From Bacillota bacterium (GTDB taxonomy: Bacteria; Bacillota; Clostridia; Clostridiales; Caloramatoraceae), in assembly GCA_023415335.1 (NCBI GenBank), contig JAEZLD010000206.1, positions 1-31,575 on the forward strand: 31,575 nt of DNA. The letters run 5' to 3'. Positions 1 to 8,305 of this stretch are shown here, in pieces. Made by a program: the position numbers and the translations under genes. The notes under the pieces are model-generated. The model had not been told where the DNA came from, made no database searches, and saw nothing but the letters and a program-made list of their open reading frames with translations. Every line of letters begins with the position of its first letter. Position 1 is the first letter of the stretch.

Positions 1-837
1 GGTGACCGTGTAGAGAGCCAGATACGTTACGGATGGGAGATTAACTACTATGGAATAGGCGACCTTGTAGTACTTTCAGAGGAGGTTGATAAAGAGGATA
101 TACAGGCAAAGCTATCAGAGTATCGTAAGGAATATATAATGTCCGATGAGAATCTGGAGGCTATACGTGAACAAGCCAGGTATGAGCTTGGGCTTGAGAG
201 ATTCATAGAAGAAAATAAAATAGGGGCTTTTACAGATAACTTCCAGGACCTGCATGGACTGCGCCAGCTTCCGGGGCTGGCTGTACAGCGCTTAATGGCA
301 AAGGGGATAGGCTTTGGGGCTGAGGGAGACTATAAGACGGCATGCCTGATGTCTGTTCTTCATAAAATGGCTGAGGGAAGAATTGGTGCTACAGGCTTCA
401 TGGAGGACTATACCTATGATATGACTGAGGGCAGCGAGTGCGTGCTTGCAGCCCATATGCTGGAGGTTTCTGAGGAGTTTGCCTCCTCAAGGCCGGCAAT
501 AGAGGTCCACCCTCTGGGAATCGGGGGCAAGGAACCACCTGCAAGGCTTGTATTTAACCCGGTAACTGGTCCTGCCATTGCAGTGTGTATGACTGATATG
601 GGAGATAGGTTCAGGCTCATATGTGCAGAGATAGAGCTTATAGCACCGCCTGAGGCAATGCCAAATCTTCCTGTAGCAAGGCTCATGTGGAAGGTTAGGC
701 CGGATTTCGAGAGTGGAATCAAGGCGTGGCTGGAGGCTGGAGGAGGACATCATACAGTGGTTTCAACAGCATTGACCACATCTGATATAGAGCTTTTTGC
801 AAAGCTTACAGGAACAGAGTGTATTGTAATTAAATAA
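1..837 (+). CDS. araA: L-arabinose isomerase, C-terminal 278 residues (5' end outside window)
   Basis: Converts L-arabinose to L-ribulose, the first step of bacterial arabinose catabolism, in the cytoplasm. The reading frame is open from base 1, so the ATG at 139 is internal and roughly the first 220 residues of a usual ~500-residue protein lie before the window. All four family metal/active-site positions are visible: the Glu in GAEGDYKTA (codon 322-324), the Glu in MEDYTY, the His in LAAHML and the His in GGGHHTV near the C-terminus. No partner gene of the arabinose operon is visible on this side. The gene ends at a strong hairpin terminator (849-896), so it is the last gene of its transcript. 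Identification is by recognised family motifs and is confident. Confidence 0.95.
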   Translation, partial: GDRVESQIRYGWEINYYGIGDLVVLSEEVDKEDIQAKLSEYRKEYIMSDENLEAIREQARYELGLERFIEENKIGAFTDNFQDLHGLRQLPGLAVQRLMAKGIGFGAEGDYKTACLMSVLHKMAEGRIGATGFMEDYTYDMTEGSECVLAAHMLEVSEEFASSRPAIEVHPLGIGGKEPPARLVFNPVTGPAIAVCMTDMGDRFRLICAEIELIAPPEAMPNLPVARLMWKVRPDFESGIKAWLEAGGGHHTVVSTALTTSDIELFAKLTGTECIVIK

Positions 838-848
838 AGATGATAGAC

Positions 849-896
849 AATGCTTTCCTGTAATAAGCAAGGGCATTATTGCAGGGAAGTATTTTT
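849..896 (+). terminator. Rho-independent terminator of araA
   Basis: An 18-bp stem (849-866 with 876-893, three G-U wobbles when read as plus-strand RNA) has a 9-nt loop and runs into TTTTT at 892-896. The wobbles become A-C mismatches on the minus strand, so it works best for araA rather than for the convergent VanZ-RDD gene. Confidence 0.85.
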
Positions 897-923
897 AATT
901 TCTTTGAGTTTAGAAAGCTCACA

Positions 924-2060
924 TTAAATGATGCTTGTATCAGACGTAATCTGTATGGTGCTTATCATCCTGGTTCCGCTTAGCTTCTCATACAGCATGG
1001 GCTTGCTTGTGAGTAGGTATTTAACGCCTATGCAGAAGTAATAGGAGAGGGCTATTACTGCCAGTGTACATATAACAAGAATTTGTGTCTTATGAGCCAT
1101 AGGGAGGCTCTTTATGAATAAGGTAGCAAGGACCAGAAATACTGGGATTACTATATAGGATAGTATGAATATGCCTATTCTTGAAACCAGCTTTATGGAT
1201 AGCTTTTTATCATCTAAGGCAATTATCTTAAGGTTCAGGAACCTTTCGCCTAAGGTAGAACCATGTAGGAGGCAGGGGATGGTAATATAGTATGAAAAAA
1301 AGGCTATGCTACAGGTAAGCTTATAGCCTATTCCAAAGGCACTGAGCATGAAGGCCATAATGGAGGAGGCTGTTGAATAGAGAAACATATCCAGCAGAAG
1401 GGCTGTTGTGCGGCGGAGGCCTGAAACGTTTCTTCCCCGTACTCTTGATTTTTCCTCAAGTGCGCTGCGGGCAGGCAGTGCATGTATAACGGGTGGTGTA
1501 CACAGGTACCCTAAGAATCCACCCAGGGTATTAAGCAGAAGGTCGTCTACGTCAAACAGCCTGTAGCTTCTTGGATATATGAAGTATAGGCCTGAAAGCT
1601 GGGTAAGCTCAAAGAACAAACTCATGAGGAAGGATAAAAAAACAGTCTTCTTCATGCTTGTTCCGAAATAGTATCTTAAGTATATTCCAAATGGAAGGGT
1701 AAGAAGTATGTTGTAGGCTGGCACAATAAAGCTGCCATGCTTTAGGGCTCTTATATATGATGAAGGCTGCGAAAGACATAGTGGAGTTTCCCTAAGGAAG
1801 TCTCTTATGAACTGCAGGGGGATCCACTGGCACCTGGAGGTTGTAAGCTGGGATACATAGCCACTGTCTGGTAGAGGAAGTATAACAAGAAAGTATGCAC
1901 AGAGCATATATAGTACAAATGAATACAGTACCAGAGACTTTAAGAAGGAAATGGAGCCGAATTTATGATATTGTATAAGTATAAAAGGCACACTTATTGT
2001 TACTGCTATGAATGGAAAAAACATTGCGGCTGTTTTAATTGGCTCTATATATTGACTCAT
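924..2060 (-). CDS. VanZ-RDD fusion membrane protein
   Basis: A 378-residue polytopic membrane protein. The N-terminal half is a VanZ-like domain: several hydrophobic helices and the family signature DVDDLLLNTLGG (starting at residue 170). The C-terminal half (about residues 215-360) is an RDD domain, with an R-x-x-A-x-x-x-D opening and the later GSTLGERFLNLKI motif. VanZ is named from the teicoplanin resistance accessory protein, but most homologues are not linked to resistance. RDD domains are helical membrane domains of mostly unknown role, some proposed to be transporters. It starts at ATG with a modest AGGTG ribosome site and is transcribed convergently to araA, with no operon partners. 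There is no van cluster nearby, so I would not call it a resistance gene. Confidence 0.85.
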   Translation of the reverse strand: MSQYIEPIKTAAMFFPFIAVTISVPFILIQYHKFGSISFLKSLVLYSFVLYMLCAYFLVILPLPDSGYVSQLTTSRCQWIPLQFIRDFLRETPLCLSQPSSYIRALKHGSFIVPAYNILLTLPFGIYLRYYFGTSMKKTVFLSFLMSLFFELTQLSGLYFIYPRSYRLFDVDDLLLNTLGGFLGYLCTPPVIHALPARSALEEKSRVRGRNVSGLRRTTALLLDMFLYSTASSIMAFMLSAFGIGYKLTCSIAFFSYYITIPCLLHGSTLGERFLNLKIIALDDKKLSIKLVSRIGIFILSYIVIPVFLVLATLFIKSLPMAHKTQILVICTLAVIALSYYFCIGVKYLLTSKPMLYEKLSGTRMISTIQITSDTSII

Positions 2061-2094
2061 ATTAACACCTGCTTTTTATATTCTTTATAGTATT

Positions 2095-2124
2095 ATTTTA
2101 TCAGGTAGGGAGAGCAGGGGGCAA
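2095..2124 (-). promoter_or_regulatory. Possible sigma-A promoter of the VanZ-RDD gene
   Basis: Read on the minus strand: TTGCCC (2124-2119), an 18-bp spacer, then TAAAAT (2100-2095), about 35 bp before the start codon. The -35 matches 4/6 and the -10 matches 5/6. Confidence 0.35.
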
Positions 2125-2284
2125 TTTCTTTACCTTACATTCTAAGGGTTTAGCTTACAGTTTTGTAATGTTAAGTATTGTTCTGTTTAAGGTGTTAGGT
2201 GAAAAGCTATAATCATGGCACATGCGTTTAACAGCCTTTTATCGTTGAGGGGGTATGTTTTACAAATTTGAAACAGGATTATAG

Positions 2285-2290
2285 TATAAT
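2285..2290 (+). promoter_or_regulatory. Possible -10 box before the threonine/serine exporter pair
   Basis: A perfect TATAAT lies 66 bp before the exporter start. The nearest -35 candidate, TTTACA at 2259-2264, is 20 bp away, longer than ideal. The rest of 2061-2355 shows no hairpin terminator or other recognisable element. An 11-base match to one arm of the TetR operator lies at 2316-2326 (see findings). Confidence 0.35.
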
Positions 2291-2355
2291 ACACTTCAAA
2301 AAAGGATGTGTGTGTAGTACAATTTTGTTAATTACTAGAATATGGGGAGTTTAAA

Positions 2356-3120
2356 ATGGAGGATACAAAGAAAATACTTCATGCATCCACTTTGGCGGGA
2401 GTTGCCCTTCTAAAAAGCGGAGCTGAAATATTTAGGGTTCAGGAGACTATGAGCAGAATTATAGAGCATTATGGGGTGAAAAACTATAATGTTTATGTAA
2501 TAGCTAATGGAATTTTTGCTAATATTGACGAGAACAAGGAAAGCCATAGGACTGCCATAAGGGATGTGCCTCTTAGCGGAATCCACCTTGGTCTTATAGA
2601 CAGGGTTAACAGTATATCAAGGGAGATTTGCCAGGATAGCTATGGAATAGATGAGGCTATAAATAGATTAGAGCAATGCCAGAGTCCACCTCCAACAAAA
2701 CATCTTCTTCAGGCTGCTGTATGTGGGGCAGGGGCAGCTGCCTTTGGAATACTGTTTGGAGCGGGAGTTATTGAAGCCATAATAACTTTTTTCTTAGGAA
2801 TGATGCTTCAGTTTTTTCTTGACTGGACACAAAATATATCTAAATTTCTGCTATATATTGCAGGTGCATTTATTGTAACCGCAGGAGCGGCTGTTGCGGA
2901 AGCCCTCAGGCCTGCGGTAGATTTTAATGTGATAGTTATAGGGGCCATAATGCCAATGTTCCCAGGGGTGCGCTTTACTACGTCCATACGTGAGCTGTTT
3001 AATGGTGACCATGTTTCTGGAAGCATACACCTTATGGATGCTCTTATGACCTCTGTATGTGTAGCGGTTGGAGTAGGAACTGCCATAGGTATATCCAATG
3101 CCTTAGGAGGTGTGCTATAA
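2356..3120 (+). CDS. Threonine/serine exporter, large ThrE-family subunit
   Basis: A 254-residue protein of the ThrE family (formerly DUF1212). The N-terminal part (about residues 1-115) is soluble and carries the family pattern LLKSGAEIFRVQETM. The rest is about five hydrophobic segments with the typical small-residue-rich helices and the conserved MPMFPGVRFT loop. ThrE of Corynebacterium glutamicum exports L-threonine and L-serine. In Firmicutes the function is usually split over a large and a small subunit, exactly as here, because the next gene is the small partner. The start is ATG after a weak GGGAG. Family assignment is firm; the exported substrate is inferred. Confidence 0.9.
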   Translation: MEDTKKILHASTLAGVALLKSGAEIFRVQETMSRIIEHYGVKNYNVYVIANGIFANIDENKESHRTAIRDVPLSGIHLGLIDRVNSISREICQDSYGIDEAINRLEQCQSPPPTKHLLQAAVCGAGAAAFGILFGAGVIEAIITFFLGMMLQFFLDWTQNISKFLLYIAGAFIVTAGAAVAEALRPAVDFNVIVIGAIMPMFPGVRFTTSIRELFNGDHVSGSIHLMDALMTSVCVAVGVGTAIGISNALGGVL

Positions 3121-3121
3121 G

Positions 3122-3595
3122 ATGTTTATACAGATAATAGCCTCAATGATAGGTGTAATTGCATTTGCGGTATGGTTTGGAACTCCCTGGCGTTTGTGTG
3201 TAAGATGCGGAATCACAGGGGCAATTTCCTGGACAGTTTATTGGATACTGTACAATGAAGGGGTATCTGCAGCTGTAGCTACAGTTATAGCAGCAATGCT
3301 GCTGACTGTTGTGGGGCGCATATTTTCTGCGGTAAAGCTGGTGCCTGCCACAATATTTCTTGTATCGGGAATATTCCCTCTGGTTCCGGGAGCGGGACTT
3401 TATTATACAGCCTATTACATAATGGCAGATAATATAGCCATGGCAGGTGAAAAGGGAATAGAAACCTTTAAAATAGCCCTCGCTATAGCTATAGGGCTCA
3501 GCATTGGAGCTGCATTACCCCAGAAGCTTTTTAATAAGCTTGGGGAGGAGGTTGTAAAAGTAAGAGGAAGGTTTGGAATAGTAAGGAAGCAATAG
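3122..3595 (+). CDS. Threonine/serine exporter, small ThrE_2-type subunit
   Basis: A 157-residue membrane protein, hydrophobic almost throughout (four to five helices), with the motif LVSGIFPLVPGAGLYYTAY that mirrors the MPMFPGVR region of its partner. I place the start at ATG 3122. The in-frame GTG at 3110 sits inside the AGGAGG ribosome site (3105-3110), which itself lies in the end of the upstream gene, so initiation there is unlikely. The two subunits are one base apart and surely co-transcribed. No clear terminator follows in 3596-3838, which otherwise shows no gene or hairpin I can support. Confidence 0.88.
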   Translation: MFIQIIASMIGVIAFAVWFGTPWRLCVRCGITGAISWTVYWILYNEGVSAAVATVIAAMLLTVVGRIFSAVKLVPATIFLVSGIFPLVPGAGLYYTAYYIMADNIAMAGEKGIETFKIALAIAIGLSIGAALPQKLFNKLGEEVVKVRGRFGIVRKQ

Positions 3596-3838
3596 CTATA
3601 TGGAGTCATAACAAATCAGCCATAATGTTAGCTAACTGTAGTTAAGGATATTACGCTGAAGTACATAAAGCCACAAGCTGCAATATAGTATATTGCAAAG
3701 GAACTATTATAAAAACAGATGCAGGCAGGCTCCCTTAAATATAAGATAAGCAATGCCCTGACTGAAATACTTAAAATAATTGCATAAAGACCTGGAACAA
3801 ACATTTTTTTAATATAGAGGTTAAAGGAAGAAGGGATA

Positions 3839-4058
3839 ATGGTCCGTGTTTATGGGCAGCAGTATGGAGATGATTATAAGATAGAGGTCATACATGCAGG
3901 TCTTGAGTGCGGAATATTCTCTGGAAAGCTTCCAGGGTTGGACTTTATATCCTTTGGACTTAACCTTATAGACATCCATACCCGCAGGGAGAAAATGAAC
4001 ATATCTTCAGAGCAGGGTATGGCACTTCCTGGTGGAGTCTCTTAGAAGGATGAAGTAA
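3839..4058 (+). pseudogene. pepD: 3' remnant of an M20-family aminoacyl-histidine dipeptidase (PepD-like), frameshifted
   Basis: About 58 codons from 3839 encode the C-terminal signature of the beta-Ala-His dipeptidase family: IHAGLECGIFSGKLPGLDF, then DIHTRREKMNISSEQ. The rest of a ~480-residue enzyme is absent, with an in-frame stop at 3815-3817. At about 4015-4017 the frame breaks. The open frame runs on to a meaningless tail ending at 4045, whereas shifting frame at GTA 4017 gives VWHFLVESLRRMK and a stop at 4056-4058, which is just what the family's last residues look like. So the gene has lost its 5' end and gained a two-base-type deletion. It is flanked by intact genes, and I saw no mobile element. 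Family metal-ligand regions further upstream are missing, so it cannot be a working peptidase. Confidence 0.8.
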
Positions 4059-4178
4059 TAGGTTTTTTTATGTTTCTATATTCCTATGAAGCTGTGTTAA
4101 AGCTATTAATAGCTTTCAGGCCGTTTACAATATTAATTCTTATGAATAGAAACAAGACTGTAGTTTTTCAAAAGGCAG

Positions 4179-4207
4179 TTGACATGGATATCTTAAAGTG
4201 ATAACTT
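4179..4207 (+). promoter_or_regulatory. Possible promoter of the alpha-mannosidase gene
   Basis: A consensus TTGACA (4179-4184) is followed after 17 bp by TAACTT (4202-4207), a poor -10. A perfect TATAAT also occurs at 4219-4224 but has no -35 at proper distance. One of the two probably drives the gene, and the weak match leaves room for an activator. The stretch 4059-4178 shows nothing else I can support. Confidence 0.35.
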
Positions 4208-4266
4208 AAATATAGAGCTATAATATAGCATATAGCAGAAATAAAAATATTCTGTAAGGGGTATAT

Positions 4267-7200
4267 ATGAGTTTATTATTTGAACTGGAACGTGCAGAGA
4301 GATTAAAAAAGGATATAAGCAGTCTGGTAGTAGCATGCTCTATGCCAGTGTCAGGCTACAGGTTCAGGGAAGGCAGCCAGAAGGACGGTTATTGCTGCTG
4401 CACTGACGACTGGGAGCACTACGAGTCTGATAAGACCTGGAGCAGCTTGGATAGCTTTCGCTGGCTTAGAACTGCAATTGTCATTCCAGAGGAAATGGAC
4501 AACAATCACGTAGAGTTCAGGATTACAACAGGGCGTGAAGGACAATGGGATGCCACTAATCCACAGATGCTTTTTTACTTAAATGGAGAAATCATACAGG
4601 GTGTAGATGTAAATCACAGGGAAGTTACCATAGCCCAAAGGGCAAAGGCAGGGGACAGGTATGATATAGCTATTCTTGTGTACAGTGGCAGCGTTCCTGG
4701 AGACCTTATAATAAAAACAGAGCTTATTGTAATAGATGACAGGGTACAGAAGCTGTATTACGACCTTCTGATGCCTATTCAAAGTGCCAGGCTTATAAAA
4801 CATTCTGATCAGGAGAGCTACATGAGGATATTAAAGCTTTTGGAGCCAGCTTTAGATGCCATTGACCTGCGTAGGCCATACTCTGAGAGCTTTTATGAAT
4901 CCATTAGAAGGGCTGAGGATATTTTACATAACAGCTTTTATTGTAAAGAAAATCTGTCATGCCCTACAGTAAGTGCTATAGGGCATACACATATAGACAT
5001 TGCCTGGCTGTGGACTGTATCACAGACTAAGGAGAAGGCATTAAGGAGTTTTTCAACCGTTTTAAGGCTTATGGACCAATATCCGGATTACAGGTTCATG
5101 TCCAGCCAGCCCCTGCTTTACCAGTTTGTAAAGGACAGGGATCCTGAGATGTACGCAAAAATCAGGCAGAGAGTGAAGGAAGGGCGCTGGGAGGTTGACG
5201 GTGCCATGTGGCTTGAGGCGGACTGCAACGTTACAGGAGGAGAGTCTCTGGTTAGGCAGATACTAAAGGGTCATAAATTTATAGAGGATGAGTTTGGATG
5301 TGAAAGCAGCTGTTTGTGGCTTCCGGATGCCTTTGGATATTCAGCAGCACTTCCTCAGCTTCTAAAGAAAGCAGGAATCCCATATTTTATGACCACAAAG
5401 ATAGCATGGAACCAGTACAACCAGCTGCCCAATGATACCTTCCTATGGAGGGGAATTGATGGCTCACAGGTGTTTGTATTCATGCCAACCACCTGTGATT
5501 GTGAGAAAAGCATGGGTCTTAATATATCCTTCAGTGATACCAGAAACACAACTACATATACGGGTATTGTAAATCCAAACATGACTCTTGGAACCTATAA
5601 AAGATTTCAAAACAAGGACCTGACCGAAGATACTATAATGCTGTTTGGTTTCGGTGACGGAGGCGGAGGCCCAACAAAGGAAATGCTGGAGAATGCCCAA
5701 AGGCTTAAATATGGAATTCCAGGAATACCAAGGATAAAGCAGGAATTTCAAAGGGATTTCTTTGACAGGACCTATAATAAAATAGCCCATCTGCCACAAA
5801 TGCCTGTATGGAACGGAGAGCTTTATTTTGAGTATCACAGGGGCACATTAACCTCCATGGCAAAAAATAAAAGATTCAACCGCAAAAATGAAATACTTTA
5901 TGCCCAGCTGGAAACAGTCAGCTGTATGGCTGGCAGCGAGGCTTTCCCTTACCCGGAGGATATTATTGAAAAGGGGTGGGAGGTGCTGCTGCTAAACCAG
6001 TTCCATGATATACTGCCGGGCACCTGCATAGAGCAGGTATATGACCAGACTGACATGGAATACATCCAAATAGAAAAAGCTGGCAGTGCTGAACTGATGA
6101 GGGCTGCCTCAGCTGTAGGGCGCAGTATGGATACAGAGAATCAGTCCATAGTTGTGATTAATACTCAGGGCTACAGGAGAAGCGATATTGTTCAGGTTAA
6201 GGGACTTGAGGATAGGCATGTTGCTTATATAACAGATGATCATGGGTTAAGCTGTAAGGTGCAGAAAACTGAAAACGGGGAGTATGTATTCTTTGCTGAA
6301 AACATTCCTCCAGTAGGAGCAAGGGCCTTCAGGTATGTTTTAGGCGAAGCTGCTGGAGGTACAAAAGGCCAGTGGAACGGAGTCTTTGAGAACGACTATT
6401 ACAGTGTGATATTTAACGACCAGATGGAGATGATTTCGCTATTTGAGAAGACGACCGAAAAGGAGCTCATTACGGCCGGAGAAAAAGGCAATGTACTGTC
6501 CACCTATGAAGACCGCCCTATGAACTGGGATAACTGGGACATAGACGTTTATTACAAGAAAAAAAGATATCAAAAGGATTGGTGCTCAAGGCCCGAAATA
6601 GTTGAGGACGGTCCTGTAAGGCTTGTGTTGGAATATAAATGTGGCTTTGGGGACTCAACTATATGCCAGCAGGTGAGGCTTTACAGGGTTATGCCCAGAA
6701 TAGACTTTGTTACGAAGGCTGATTGGAGGGAACACCATGTACTGCTTAGGGTAGATTTCCCCGTGGACATAAATACAACAAAGGCTGCCTATGAGATACA
6801 GTTTGGAAACATTGAAAGGGAAACCACCTGTAACAACAGCTGGGATAGTGCAAAGTTTGAGGCCTGCGGGCACAAATGGGCAGACCTGTCGGAAAACAAT
6901 TGTGGTATAAGCCTTATAAATGACTGCAAGTATGGCTATGGAATAAAGGATAGACACATGTCCTTGACACTTATAAAGTCCGGAACCTATCCTAATGAAA
7001 ACGCTGATATAGGCAGCCACGAGTTTACTTATTCCATATACCCACATAGTGGAAGATGGCAGGATGCACAGACTGTTCAGCAGGCTTATAACCTGAATGT
7101 GCCCCTTGTCAGCCTTCTTCAGGATAAAAATGCAGCCAGGAACCCATTAGAAAATAACAGCCTTATAAGCTGTAACAGGGAGAACTGCTTCGTTGAAGTG

Positions 7201-7416
7201 GTTAAGAGGGCTGAGGATGGAAACGGGCTGATTGTACGTATGTATGAAAACAAAAACAGCCAGGTTAAAGCCAGGATTACCTTTGGAAGGCCTTTTAAGG
7301 AGGCATATGAATGCAATCTTCTGGAGAAAAATGAGATAATACTGAAATCAAATGAGTATGAATTTGAGTGTATATTCAAGCCATACGAGATAAAAACCTT
7401 CCGCCTCGTTTTCTAA
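4267..7416 (+). CDS. Alpha-mannosidase, glycoside hydrolase family 38
   Basis: A 1049-residue cytoplasmic enzyme (no signal peptide) of the large GH38 type that trims alpha-mannosides with retention. An N-terminal beta domain (about 1-225) precedes the catalytic domain (about 230-520), a helical region, and C-terminal beta-sandwich domains (about 640-1049). The zinc and catalytic residues known from this family can be placed: H242 and D244 in GHTHID, nucleophile D354 in LPDAFGYS, and H580 in NQFHDILPG. Length matches the vacuolar/MAN2C1-like group. It starts at ATG after AAGGGG. The next genes are a GntR regulator and gfo1, and a Dpp-type transporter follows, suggesting it degrades imported mannose-containing oligosaccharides. 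The linkage specificity cannot be read from the sequence. Confidence 0.93.
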   Translation: MSLLFELERAERLKKDISSLVVACSMPVSGYRFREGSQKDGYCCCTDDWEHYESDKTWSSLDSFRWLRTAIVIPEEMDNNHVEFRITTGREGQWDATNPQMLFYLNGEIIQGVDVNHREVTIAQRAKAGDRYDIAILVYSGSVPGDLIIKTELIVIDDRVQKLYYDLLMPIQSARLIKHSDQESYMRILKLLEPALDAIDLRRPYSESFYESIRRAEDILHNSFYCKENLSCPTVSAIGHTHIDIAWLWTVSQTKEKALRSFSTVLRLMDQYPDYRFMSSQPLLYQFVKDRDPEMYAKIRQRVKEGRWEVDGAMWLEADCNVTGGESLVRQILKGHKFIEDEFGCESSCLWLPDAFGYSAALPQLLKKAGIPYFMTTKIAWNQYNQLPNDTFLWRGIDGSQVFVFMPTTCDCEKSMGLNISFSDTRNTTTYTGIVNPNMTLGTYKRFQNKDLTEDTIMLFGFGDGGGGPTKEMLENAQRLKYGIPGIPRIKQEFQRDFFDRTYNKIAHLPQMPVWNGELYFEYHRGTLTSMAKNKRFNRKNEILYAQLETVSCMAGSEAFPYPEDIIEKGWEVLLLNQFHDILPGTCIEQVYDQTDMEYIQIEKAGSAELMRAASAVGRSMDTENQSIVVINTQGYRRSDIVQVKGLEDRHVAYITDDHGLSCKVQKTENGEYVFFAENIPPVGARAFRYVLGEAAGGTKGQWNGVFENDYYSVIFNDQMEMISLFEKTTEKELITAGEKGNVLSTYEDRPMNWDNWDIDVYYKKKRYQKDWCSRPEIVEDGPVRLVLEYKCGFGDSTICQQVRLYRVMPRIDFVTKADWREHHVLLRVDFPVDINTTKAAYEIQFGNIERETTCNNSWDSAKFEACGHKWADLSENNCGISLINDCKYGYGIKDRHMSLTLIKSGTYPNENADIGSHEFTYSIYPHSGRWQDAQTVQQAYNLNVPLVSLLQDKNAARNPLENNSLISCNRENCFVEVVKRAEDGNGLIVRMYENKNSQVKARITFGRPFKEAYECNLLEKNEIILKSNEYEFECIFKPYEIKTFRLVF

Positions 7417-7439
7417 GGTTATTAATGGAGCTGAGCGTA

Positions 7440-7468
7440 TTGACTTTTTTAAAATTAGGTTATACACT
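7440..7468 (+). promoter_or_regulatory. Probable promoter of the GntR regulator gene
   Basis: TTGACT (7440-7445), a 17-bp spacer and TACACT (7463-7468) lie about 54 bp before the start. No terminator separates it from the mannosidase, so the regulator may also be read through. Confidence 0.5.
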
Positions 7469-7521
7469 AAATTTAATGTTGTGGGGTATAGTCTTGTGTA
7501 AGAGGAGAGGTAAAAGCTGAT

Positions 7522-8208
7522 ATGGTAAAACCAATTGCAAGGGTTTCATTACAATCTGAAATAATTAAATATGTGCAGGACTACATAAAGGAAAACAACC
7601 TAAAGCCAGGAGATAAGCTTCCATCCCAGGGAGAATTTATTGAGATGATGCAGGTCAGCAGGACTGCCCTCAGGGAAGCAGTAAAGACATTGGAGGCAGG
7701 AAACGTCATTGAAGTAAAGAATGGGAAGGGCCTTTATGTTGGAAGATCCCAAAGTATACAGGATACTATCACATCAATGCTAAGCCTCAACGAGGAAAAA
7801 GAGCAGCTTTTAGAGATGGTGGAGGCAAGGCGCGCCCTGGAAACAGAGATATTGGAGATGGTAATCCATAAGGCAACCGATAAGGAGCTTAAGGAGCTGG
7901 GAGAAACAGAAAAGGTTCTAATGGATAAATATCATGCGGGGCTTCAGCAGACAAAAGAGGATAAACAGTTCCACCAGAAAATATATGGGTTATGCCATAA
8001 TAAAATAATGTACTCGCTGATTCTGATATTGAGCGAGAAGATGGAGGAGCTTTGGGAGTTCCCCTTGGATATGAAGGATCCTTTTACAGAAAGTATACCT
8101 TATCATCATTCATTATATGAGGCCATATGCGAAAGGAATGTACACAAAGCAAAGAGTATAAACAATAAGCTATTAGACTGTGTATATAAGGATATAATCA
8201 GCCGATAG
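7522..8208 (+). CDS. FadR-subfamily GntR transcriptional regulator (FCD domain)
   Basis: A 228-residue DNA-binding regulator. A winged helix-turn-helix (about residues 8-72) carries the GntR signature LKPGDKLPSQGEFIEMMQVSR...LREAVKTLE. An all-helical FCD ligand domain (about 95-225) follows, with the metal-binding positions expected of the family: D147/H151 in DKQFH, and H195/H196 in YHHSLYEA. Such regulators sense sugar acids or organic acids and usually repress the neighbouring genes. Sitting between the mannosidase and gfo1, it most likely controls one or both. It starts at ATG with AGAGGAGAGG upstream. The effector is not deducible. Confidence 0.9.
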   Translation: MVKPIARVSLQSEIIKYVQDYIKENNLKPGDKLPSQGEFIEMMQVSRTALREAVKTLEAGNVIEVKNGKGLYVGRSQSIQDTITSMLSLNEEKEQLLEMVEARRALETEILEMVIHKATDKELKELGETEKVLMDKYHAGLQQTKEDKQFHQKIYGLCHNKIMYSLILILSEKMEELWEFPLDMKDPFTESIPYHHSLYEAICERNVHKAKSINNKLLDCVYKDIISR

Positions 8209-8305
8209 TTTTTTTAGTGTAGGCTATATTATAGCATATATCATATACAATATATCACATAGCATAAAGTAAAATATATTTTATGGACAAGGAGACGATA
8301 AGATT

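Noticed and set aside
924..2060. VanZ as evidence for a glycopeptide resistance gene.
   Set aside because: No vanH/A/X or vanR/S genes are present, and VanZ-like domains are common in Firmicutes without resistance.
8209..8305. AT-rich repeats (TATAT/CATAT runs) before gfo1 as a regulatory repeat array.
   Set aside because: The units are irregular and short, as expected in AT-rich intergenic DNA. No consistent spacing or symmetry was found.
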